In this document: positions 1 to 5,458 of the stretch, piece after piece
How positions within the stretch are numbered: the stretch's first letter is position 1
How the letters are laid out: each line of letters opens with the position of its first letter
Source: an uncultured Eubacteriales bacterium
GTDB lineage: Bacteria; Bacillota; Clostridia; Oscillospirales; CAG-272
Assembly: GCA_900546315.1 (NCBI GenBank)
Contig: URCP01000098.1
Coordinates: 1-10,267, forward strand
Reading direction: 5' to 3'
Length of the DNA stretch: 10,267 nt
Notes under the pieces: model-generated
The model's database searches: none
What the model was told of the DNA's origin: nothing
The model's input: only the letters and a program-made list of their open reading frames with translations
Program-made: the position numbers and the translations under genes

Positions 1-1
1 A

Positions 2-421
2 GAGAAGTATATAAAATCCGAGTCGCAGAGGATGGATATCTACAAGAAGATCGCGCATATCGAGTGCGCCGCCGACCTCGACGACCTCGCCGACGAGCTT
101 CAGGACAGGTTCGGCGAGATACCGCGTCAGGCGGACACGCTGATGTACGTGTCGCTCGCGCGCTCTCTGGCGTCGCAGGCGCGGATTCCGACGATCTCCC
201 AGAAGGGGCAGATCATCTCGATCATCCCTGAGCGGTTCGACCCGGTGAAGTGGGCGGAGGCGTCCGCGAAGGCGAATATCCGACTGACCTTCCAGATGGC
301 GGGGCGCGGATGCGTCAACTACAAGGTGAAGGACTCAAGACCGCTGTATGACGTATGTACGCTTCTTGAAACGTATCTTGATGTTCTGAAGCCCACGGAG
401 GCGGAGACTCAGAAAAAGTAA
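2..421 (+). CDS. mfd: Transcription-repair coupling factor Mfd, C-terminal end (partial)
   Basis: This is the last 139 codons of Mfd, the ATP-dependent translocase that removes stalled RNA polymerase from DNA lesions and recruits UvrA. The reading frame is open from base 2, so the gene enters from the left edge. The first ATG in frame (base 32) is internal: the residues before it read EKYIKSESQR and run into MDIYKKIA, matching the family pattern of a 'YI.dE..R...Y..ia' helix at the start of the C-terminal TRCF domain (D7). The next stretch, with DLDDLADELQDRFGEIP, is the most recognisable part of that domain. The helicase motifs lie outside the window. The end (TEAETQKK) is a short charged tail. 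A strong terminator starts 9 bases after the TAA, so mfd is the last gene of its transcript. Confidence is high; the only uncertainty is what lies upstream. Confidence 0.93.
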   Translation, partial: EKYIKSESQRMDIYKKIAHIECAADLDDLADELQDRFGEIPRQADTLMYVSLARSLASQARIPTISQKGQIISIIPERFDPVKWAEASAKANIRLTFQMAGRGCVNYKVKDSRPLYDVCTLLETYLDVLKPTEAETQKK

Positions 422-429
422 AAAATCAC

Positions 430-469
430 CCCGGAGTGGATGGAAACGCCGTCCTCTCCGGGTTTTTTT
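430..469 (+). terminator. Rho-independent terminator of mfd
   Basis: CCCGGAG (430-436) pairs with CTCCGGG (456-462). A further GGA/TCC pairing (438-440 with 452-454) extends the stem across a single T-T mismatch, leaving an 11-base loop. Seven T residues follow directly (463-469). It lies just after the mfd stop codon and before the next promoter. Confidence 0.9.
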
Positions 470-616
470 GTTCCGGCTATATCACTGTTAATATACCTAT
501 ATTCTTGATAGGAATACCTTCCGCGCGGAGTACCGTCAATATGACAGTAAGGGGTGGATTTCACAACAGTAGAATGTATTATGTTCACAATCTTTTATTT
601 TTCGGTGCATAACCTA
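470..616. other. AT-rich intergenic region with two imperfect inverted repeats
   Basis: No gene is visible between the mfd terminator and the next promoter. Two near-palindromes stand out. One is TATACCTAT (492-500) against ATAGGAATA (508-516), with one mismatch and a 7-base spacer. The other is TACCGTCA (531-538) against TGACAGTA (542-549), with one mismatch and a 3-base spacer. They lie about 70-125 bases upstream of the -35 box at 617, so they could be regulator sites, but no known operator is recognised. The region is clearly richer in A+T than the surrounding genes. Confidence 0.35.
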
Positions 617-646
617 TTGACAAATGGTCGATATTTATGTTATAAT
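617..646 (+). promoter_or_regulatory. Sigma-A promoter for the metallophosphoesterase gene
   Basis: A perfect -35 box TTGACA (617-622) and a perfect -10 box TATAAT (641-646) are separated by 18 bases. A TGT directly before the -10 gives an extended -10. Transcription would start near 653, only about 10 bases before the ATG at 664. That helps decide the start codon of the gene, because a GTG at 685 would leave a normal leader length. Confidence 0.85.
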
Positions 647-684
647 AAGTTTACGAAAAACGGATGAAAAGAGGGATAACAGAC

Positions 685-1686
685 GTGAATGATATCTGTG
701 ACATTGTAAGCCTCAACAGTGATGTTGAGCCTCTGGTGATACAGGCTTCTGCCACCCGCACGCGTTTTTTCAGGGAGATCGCCGAGGACAGGTTCAGACC
801 TCTCGGATTTGTGCATTTTTCGGATATACACGCGGTCCCCGAGCTGTGGGATCGTATTGTCGATTTTATCAATCACTACAGTGATTATGTCGATTTCGCG
901 ATACATACGGGCGACTACTGCGGCAGCTGTCAGGAGGAGTATGTTGATTTCTACGGGACCGGAAAGCCCTGCGTGCGGAGTATATACAACTGCGTCGGGA
1001 ATCACGATACCGTGACGACCCCGGATTGGATAAAGAATACCAAGGAGTCGGCGCATAAGCTACTTTTTGAGCCGTGTAACTGCAAGGACGAGCTGACTTT
1101 TCTTGAGTGCGACTACTCGATGACGTATTACAGGGATTTTCCTGAGTCGAATATCCGCCTTGTTGTTCTCGATATGTATTTTGACATTGACATACAGTGC
1201 GCGTGGCTGAGGGATATCATGCGCGACGCCCGTGAGAAGGGGCTGTGCGTTATTACGGCTATGCACGAGCGCACCGACTTTGTGAACGACTCGTTCGGCG
1301 TGACTTTTCACACGAGGAATGATTATCTGTCGCTTGAGGGGCGCCGGGACAGGTCGCCGTTCGAGGAAATTATCGTTGATTTCATCGCGGACGGGGGCTG
1401 TCATATCTGCAATCTCGCCGGGCATGAGCATCATGATCTGTTCGGTCTGACTGACGCGGGGGTGCTGAATATCGCCGTGCAGAGCGGTACTTGCTGGGAC
1501 GGTTGGTGCGACGGGCTGCGCGTCAGGGGGACGAGGACGTACGACTGCTTCAACTATATGGCGGTCGACGTGAATATGGGGCTTCTGAAGATAGTCCGGG
1601 TCGGGAATAACCGCGATATTTTCCTGCGGAGTCAGCGGTCGCTGTGTTATGATTACCTGAACAGGAAGATTATCTTTAATGACTGA
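685..1686 (+). CDS. Calcineurin-like metallophosphoesterase
   Basis: A soluble two-metal phosphoesterase of the calcineurin-like (Metallophos) superfamily, with no signal peptide or membrane segment, so probably cytoplasmic. Counting from the GTG at 685 (333 residues), the family motifs appear in order: DIH (Asp47, His49), GD (Asp77), GNHD (Asn106, His107), a metal-ligand His in MHE (His194), and GHEH (His247, His249). The set is complete, so the protein should be active. The substrate cannot be read from the sequence; family members cleave phosphomonoesters, phosphodiesters, nucleotides or nucleic acids. It is unusually rich in cysteine, with four between the GD and GNHD motifs. An in-frame ATG at 664 has no ribosome binding site and would be almost at the transcript's 5' end. 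The GTG at 685 has AGAGGG (670-675) nine bases upstream, so it is preferred; the ATG adds 7 residues. A small membrane-protein gene follows 78 bases later. Confidence 0.85.
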   Translation: MNDICDIVSLNSDVEPLVIQASATRTRFFREIAEDRFRPLGFVHFSDIHAVPELWDRIVDFINHYSDYVDFAIHTGDYCGSCQEEYVDFYGTGKPCVRSIYNCVGNHDTVTTPDWIKNTKESAHKLLFEPCNCKDELTFLECDYSMTYYRDFPESNIRLVVLDMYFDIDIQCAWLRDIMRDAREKGLCVITAMHERTDFVNDSFGVTFHTRNDYLSLEGRRDRSPFEEIIVDFIADGGCHICNLAGHEHHDLFGLTDAGVLNIAVQSGTCWDGWCDGLRVRGTRTYDCFNYMAVDVNMGLLKIVRVGNNRDIFLRSQRSLCYDYLNRKIIFND

Positions 1687-1764
1687 TAATCCGCGAGGGC
1701 GCGGAATGGATCCTGCCGTGAGGCGGGGCAGATAAATATAGATTTTGGATGGGAGTGGAACGGC

Positions 1765-1941
1765 TTGAACGGAAAAGAAAAAGATGATGACAGAAAGAAA
1801 TTGCCGAGATCGTTTGTGGTGATTGCGTCGGTGCTTATCGCGCTGATTGTGCTTCTCGCCGTGTTCCCGTTCTCGAAGAGCATTGGCGGGGTGGATTGCG
1901 CTCCGGTCGATGTTGTTATGCTAATGAACGTCGAATTCTAA
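1765..1941 (+). CDS. Small single-pass membrane protein, TTG start (58 aa)
   Basis: A short reading frame that is easily missed because it begins with TTG and is under 60 codons. GGAG (1752-1755) lies 9 bases before the TTG, as expected for a ribosome binding site. The product has a charged N-terminus (NGKEKDDDRKKLPR), one strong hydrophobic segment at about residues 17-36 (starting FVVIASVLIALIVLLAV), and a 22-residue tail with one cysteine (Cys45). The basic residues before the segment predict N-in topology with the tail outside. It follows the phosphoesterase on the same strand after a 78-base gap that holds two small potential hairpins (1691-1704 and 1713-1731), and no separate promoter is evident, so it is probably cotranscribed. 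I do not recognise a family. It might instead be the decayed start of a longer membrane protein, but the ribosome binding site, the TM segment and the clean TAA favour a real small protein. Confidence 0.6.
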   Translation: MNGKEKDDDRKKLPRSFVVIASVLIALIVLLAVFPFSKSIGGVDCAPVDVVMLMNVEF

Positions 1942-2011
1942 TAATAATTAAATGCTCCGTTTTTTCTCCGGTGTTTTTTGTTTGTTGTTTTGGGTGGTGG
2001 GGGTGGGCTGT

Positions 2012-2050
2012 GGGGGAGGCGACCCTTTTCAAAGGGTCGCTTCCCCCTTT
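2012..2050. terminator. Long hairpin between convergent genes
   Basis: A 14-base left arm (2012-2025, beginning GGGGGAGGCGACCC) pairs with 2034-2047 with a single G-T wobble. The TTT/AAA bases inside can extend the stem to an almost closed loop. On the plus strand it is followed by only three T residues, and on the minus strand by none, so it is not a classic terminator. Its place between two converging genes (stops at 1941 and 2053) still fits transcription termination or 3'-end protection. The arms are very GC-rich and nearly perfect, which also suits a dispersed palindromic repeat element. Confidence 0.6.
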
Positions 2051-2052
2051 GC

Positions 2053-3153
2053 TTAGCTAACGAAGTTGATATCGATATCTCCGCCGTTTGTCTTTGCGTT
2101 CAGTTTGTACTTTGCCCGTTCGTTTTCTTTTGATTTCGGATACGCGGTCTGGTCGGTTTCGGTCGAGATCGAGAATAGCAGCTCGTCGCCGAGGATGGAG
2201 CCGGAGATGTCGGCGTTTGTCGTTCCGAGGTCGAATTTCTCGCCGAAGAGACGGGAGAAATCGATCGGGGCGTTTGTCGTCGTGAGTGTCAGGCGTTTCG
2301 CGGTGAGGTCTTCGGCGCGGATTTTGGCGTCGGTGGTTTCCGCGGTGATTTCGGTCGCGGAGAGGTTGGTCAGCGACAGGCGTCCGGTCGCGTTTGTGAG
2401 AGTTATGTCATACGCTTCGATGTCGGAGAGGGTCATTGTGCCGTTCGCGGTCGTGACGGTCAGCTCTTCTTCGAGTTTCAGGTTGCCGAGTTTTACGTCG
2501 CCGTCGGTTGATATCGCGGTGATTTTTCCACCGAAGCTCTCCGGGAGGTAGATTATCATCGCGAGTCCGGTGTAGGACGGGGCGCGCTTTTTGCCGGTCG
2601 GGATTTTCAGACCGAAGAGGTTGAGGGTTTCGCTTTCGGTCGCCGCTTCGCCGTCGCGGATTACGAGGGTGTTGTCGGAGGTCGACATTTTGTATTTGTA
2701 GGTGTCGTTCTCGAGGACGTCGACAATCACGCTGTCGGTGTCGGTTCCGGCGATAACTATGTCGCAGGCGGTGACGTCTATGTCGAGAGAGCGGTTTATG
2801 TCGGCGGAGAAGGTGTAGCGGGTCTGTGAGAAGCCGGTTTCGGTGACGTCGGGAATTGAGCCGGCGGAGCCGCTGTTTATCGTGACTCCGGCGTTGTTTT
2901 CGGACTGGATTCCGGAGAAGTCGACGCGGGTGTCGCCGACGCGGACGCCGTTTTTGTCGACGACGATCAGGTCGGCGATGTTGACCTCGTCCGGCGTGAC
3001 TTTTACAATGGACGAGGCGTAATCGACCGAGCCGGTGATCATCCGCGCGACTGTCTTTACCGCGAATTTCATCGCGAAGCAGGCGGTAAGGACTATGGCG
3101 ACGAAGATGATGACCGACATGATTGAGAGCTTTCTGATGCCTTTGTTGTTCAT
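2053..3153 (-). CDS. DUF4097-type membrane-anchored beta-repeat protein
   Basis: A 366-residue envelope protein. Residues 10-32 are a hydrophobic N-terminal segment that contains LTAC, so Cys25 fits a lipobox. The sequence after it stays partly hydrophobic, so a plain signal anchor is also possible. From about residue 110 to the end the protein is made of short repeating beta strands of the type 'DGDVKLGNL', 'ANGTMTLSDIEA', 'TDAKIRAEDLTA' and 'TNADISGSIL', ending in NGGDIDINF. This is the pattern of the DUF4097 / putative adhesin (toastrack-like beta-solenoid) family, found beside envelope-stress regulators and LiaF-like proteins in Firmicutes. No enzymatic residues are expected. Its start has AAGGAG (3163-3158) four bases upstream, and it begins 39 bases after the sugar kinase stop, so the two probably share a transcript. 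The family call is firm; the function is unknown. Confidence 0.8.
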   Translation of the reverse strand: MNNKGIRKLSIMSVIIFVAIVLTACFAMKFAVKTVARMITGSVDYASSIVKVTPDEVNIADLIVVDKNGVRVGDTRVDFSGIQSENNAGVTINSGSAGSIPDVTETGFSQTRYTFSADINRSLDIDVTACDIVIAGTDTDSVIVDVLENDTYKYKMSTSDNTLVIRDGEAATESETLNLFGLKIPTGKKRAPSYTGLAMIIYLPESFGGKITAISTDGDVKLGNLKLEEELTVTTANGTMTLSDIEAYDITLTNATGRLSLTNLSATEITAETTDAKIRAEDLTAKRLTLTTTNAPIDFSRLFGEKFDLGTTNADISGSILGDELLFSISTETDQTAYPKSKENERAKYKLNAKTNGGDIDINFVS

Positions 3154-3192
3154 TTTTCTCCTTTTTGGCGATTTCGCCTTTGTCTGTCGGCG

Positions 3193-4221
3193 TTATCTTG
3201 TGATTCTTCCGGTTCCGTCGCCTCCGGTCAGGGTTTCAACTTCCTTCACCGTGACGAGGTTGAAGTCGCCGTTTATCGTGTGCTTGAGGGTGGACGCGCC
3301 GACCGCGAACTCGAGGGCGTCACGGAGCGATTTGTCTGTCATCAGCCCGTAGATCAGCCCCGCGGAGAAGGAGTCGCCGCCGCCGACGCGGTCTACTATG
3401 TCGGTGATTTCGTAGATGCGGCTTCTGATGAATTCCTTGCCGTCGTTCAGGCAGGCGGACCAGAGGCAGTGCTCGGCGGATTTGGTCTCGCGGAGGGTGA
3501 TCGCGACGAGCTTCACGTTCGGGAAGTCCTTCATTACTTTGTCGCCGAGATCGTGGTAGTATTCGGGTTCGATGAGCCACGGCTCGGGGCGACCTATGTC
3601 TGTGCCGAGGGCTTTCTGGAAGTCGCCGGCTCCGGCTATCGCGACGTCGGTCAGTCTCAGGAGGTCGGGCATGACTTCTTCGGCTTTTTTGCCGTATTTC
3701 CAGAGCTTGCCGCGGTAGTTGATATCGCAGGAGGTGGTGATTCCGCGGGCTTTGGCGGCTTTGAGGGCGGCTACAGATTCTTCGGCGGCGGATTCCGAGA
3801 CAGCGGGGGTTATGCCGGAGATGTGGAACCATTCGACGCCGTCAAGGACTTTGTCCCAGTCGATGTCGCCGGGCTTTATGTCGCAGAAGGCGGAGTGGGC
3901 GCGGTCGTAGACCACGTTCGAGGGACGCTGGCAGGCGCCGGACTCGAGGTAGTAGATGCCCATTCTGCCGGGTTTTCTGACAATTTTCGAGACGTCGACG
4001 CCGTATTTTCTGAGCTCGCGCAGGCAGGCGGCGCCGATTTCGTTGTCCGGGAGGATGGTGGTGTACGCGGCGTCTATGCCGAAGTTCGCGAGGGAGAGGG
4101 CGACGTTTGCCTCGCCTCCGCCGAAGGTTGCCTCTAAAGTGGGGCTCTGGAACAGGCGGTCGAATCCGGGAGCTTTGAGGCGGAGCATTATTTCGCCGAA
4201 CGAGAGGAATTTGCTTTTCAT
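3193..4221 (-). CDS. kdgK: PfkB-family sugar kinase, probably 2-keto-3-deoxygluconate kinase
   Basis: A 342-residue ribokinase/PfkB-family kinase, the normal length for the family. Visible parts are the N-terminal glycine-rich GGGEANVA (34-41) that contacts the sugar, and the C-terminal signature DRVGGGDSFSAG (277-288) with the catalytic base Asp283 and its anion hole. ESGACQRPSNVVYDRAHSAF (93-112) and DINYRGKLW (166-174) resemble the substrate-contact stretches of KDG kinases, with Tyr105, Arg107 and Arg170 as likely sugar-acid ligands by analogy. It would phosphorylate 2-keto-3-deoxygluconate to KDPG in the cytoplasm, feeding Entner-Doudoroff or uronate breakdown. No KDPG aldolase or uronate isomerase gene is in the window, so the exact substrate is inferred; fructokinase-like activity is the main alternative. 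It has its own promoter. An AAAGGA ribosome site lies rather far (about 12 bases) before the ATG. The DUF4097 gene follows. Confidence 0.85.
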   Translation of the reverse strand: MKSKFLSFGEIMLRLKAPGFDRLFQSPTLEATFGGGEANVALSLANFGIDAAYTTILPDNEIGAACLRELRKYGVDVSKIVRKPGRMGIYYLESGACQRPSNVVYDRAHSAFCDIKPGDIDWDKVLDGVEWFHISGITPAVSESAAEESVAALKAAKARGITTSCDINYRGKLWKYGKKAEEVMPDLLRLTDVAIAGAGDFQKALGTDIGRPEPWLIEPEYYHDLGDKVMKDFPNVKLVAITLRETKSAEHCLWSACLNDGKEFIRSRIYEITDIVDRVGGGDSFSAGLIYGLMTDKSLRDALEFAVGASTLKHTINGDFNLVTVKEVETLTGGDGTGRITR

Positions 4222-4259
4222 TTTGGAGTGTGTCCTTTCAGGAAAATATATCTGTCTCT

Positions 4260-4288
4260 ATTATACCATTAACCGCGCGGAATTGCAA
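4260..4288 (-). promoter_or_regulatory. Sigma-A promoter for the sugar kinase unit
   Basis: On the minus strand, TTGCAA (4288-4283) and a perfect TATAAT (4265-4260) are separated by 17 bases, with TGG just before the -10 giving an extended -10. The leader to the ATG at 4221 is about 30 bases. The -35 box begins only a few bases beyond the T-run of the terminator that closes the upstream minus-strand unit. Confidence 0.8.
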
Positions 4289-4291
4289 GTG

Positions 4292-4331
4292 AAAAACGAC
4301 CGATTTCCTCAATTTTTTTGAGAAAACCGGT
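4292..4331 (-). terminator. Terminator of the foldase/LiaF-like unit
   Basis: In the minus-strand transcript, the 13 bases at 4331-4319 (ACCGGTTTTCTCA) pair with 4311-4299 (TGAGGAAATCGGT) using eleven Watson-Crick pairs and two G-U wobbles, around a 7-base loop. Five U residues follow (4296-4292) after a two-base gap. In the plus-strand RNA the same two positions become A-C mismatches, so the structure favours minus-strand termination. It lies about 47 bases after the stop codon at 4378. Confidence 0.75.
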
Positions 4332-4377
4332 TTGGCTTGATGTGTATAGCTTTTTGGAGGTGGATTCCACGGCTTGA

Positions 4378-4746
4378 TTATATTCCGTAGCAGATGACAT
4401 ATTGTCTTTTGTCAAGAGCCGTGCCGAGCAGTCCGGCTAATTTCCTGACAGATTCATCCCGCGCGGCGTCCGCATACGGGCATACAATATCATAAAGCAT
4501 TTTCACGGATTCAGGTGGAATCAGTGTTACGCCGTAATGGTCGATGCCCATATGCTTTCTGCCGAGGGAGCAAAAGTATGTCGTGATATTATCGGCTGAC
4601 AGAATCCATTCGTTTACGAAATCGTCCGGAACAGAAACGCAATGATATTTCGCGAGGAGCGCTTTGAAGTCTCCGGAACCGCTTATTGAATAGTCTTTAT
4701 CGCGGTCAATATCCGGAACAATTCCGAAATGTACGCAGTCGCCCAT
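4378..4746 (-). CDS. Hypothetical protein, 122 aa
   Basis: An unrecognised soluble protein: no signal peptide, no membrane segment, no motif I can name. It has five cysteines (4, 36, 59, 89, 119), an acidic start (PDIDRDKDYS), and a mixed alpha/beta look with segments such as VPDDFVNEWILSADNITTYF and LIPPESVKMLYDIV. It begins 19 bases after the LiaF-like gene stop and is followed by the unit's terminator, so it is probably the third gene of that transcript. Its ribosome binding site is weak, which suggests translation coupled to the gene before it. A hand count over about this interval gives about 47% GC, visibly lower than its neighbours, and its codon use is less biased to C/G endings. It may be a later insertion. 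It is intact, but whether it is expressed is uncertain. Confidence 0.65.
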   Translation of the reverse strand: MGDCVHFGIVPDIDRDKDYSISGSGDFKALLAKYHCVSVPDDFVNEWILSADNITTYFCSLGRKHMGIDHYGVTLIPPESVKMLYDIVCPYADAARDESVRKLAGLLGTALDKRQYVICYGI

Positions 4747-4765
4747 AGCTGTGTTTTCCCGCTTC

Positions 4766-5431
4766 TCATTTTATATCAACTCCGCCGAATATACAGACGG
4801 CGTTGACATAAACAGTCGGGTTGTTTTCGTTGAACGTCCGGTTCTTCGCGACGCCGGTTCCGCCGAAGATGGGGAGCGACGAGGTTTCGACGTTCACGTT
4901 GTCGGGGAGCTTGATGTCAACTCCGCCGAAGAGGGCGAGGGCGTCGATCACGGCTCCGTTTTCGATGGTCGCGTTTCCGAGGAGGAGGTCCACTCCGCCG
5001 AAGACGGCGGTGCAGAAGGCGCCGTTGAAGGTTTTTCCGTTGTAGTTCGGGGTTGAGCCGTAGAAGACGGCGATGTGGCTCGGGACGTTTTTCTGCGGCT
5101 TTCCTGCCGGTGACGAGAGATTGCCGCGGAAGATTATCGCGAGACCTATGGCGATTATCACGGCGGGGATGAGGAGCTTTGAGACAATGCCGGGGAGGAT
5201 GCCGCTCTTTGACAGCAGCACGAGCGCTCCGGCGGCGAGCAGGACGAGGTAGATCGGCTTGAATCCGTGGCGTATGATCATCACGATCGCGGGGACGATC
5301 AGGAACATTGACCACCAGCCGGGGAAGAACAGGGTGAAGTTCCAGACTTCAAAGATGTTTCCTACGTAGCCGATGCCTATGATGACGAGGAGGATTCCGA
5401 TGACGACGCCGGTAGATTTGTTCGATTTCAT
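4766..5431 (-). CDS. LiaF-like membrane protein (LiaI-LiaF transmembrane region plus C-terminal toastrack domain)
   Basis: A 221-residue membrane protein. The first half holds four hydrophobic segments (about 8-24, 33-53, 59-75 and 80-101), including the typical 'GVVIGILLVIIGIGYVGNIF' opening and the FFPGWWSMFLIVPAIVMI stretch of the LiaI-LiaF-like transmembrane region. The second half (about 118-221) is a small beta domain with repeated FGGVD motifs (AVFGGVDLLL, ALFGGVDIKL, CIFGGVDIK) and the related IFGGTGVAKNR, diagnostic of the LiaF C-terminal family. LiaF-like proteins inhibit or tune LiaRS-type cell-envelope stress signalling, but no two-component genes are in the window. It starts 27 bases after the foldase gene with a good AAAGGAG site, so it is in the same operon. 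The domain call is confident; a role in stress sensing is inference. Confidence 0.85.
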   Translation of the reverse strand: MKSNKSTGVVIGILLVIIGIGYVGNIFEVWNFTLFFPGWWSMFLIVPAIVMIIRHGFKPIYLVLLAAGALVLLSKSGILPGIVSKLLIPAVIIAIGLAIIFRGNLSSPAGKPQKNVPSHIAVFYGSTPNYNGKTFNGAFCTAVFGGVDLLLGNATIENGAVIDALALFGGVDIKLPDNVNVETSSLPIFGGTGVAKNRTFNENNPTVYVNAVCIFGGVDIK

Positions 5432-5458
5432 TTTGCGCTCCTTTCTGGCGGCGGTTTA

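Noticed and set aside
2066..2551. Plus-strand reading frame (161 codons) opposite the DUF4097 gene
   Set aside because: Ser/Val/Arg-rich shadow product with no ribosome site, entirely inside the well-supported minus-strand gene.
3280..4137. Long plus-strand reading frame (285 codons) opposite the sugar kinase
   Set aside because: It is an antisense shadow made by GC-biased codons of the kinase. Its glycine/valine/phenylalanine-rich product has no family features, and it has no ribosome site or promoter.
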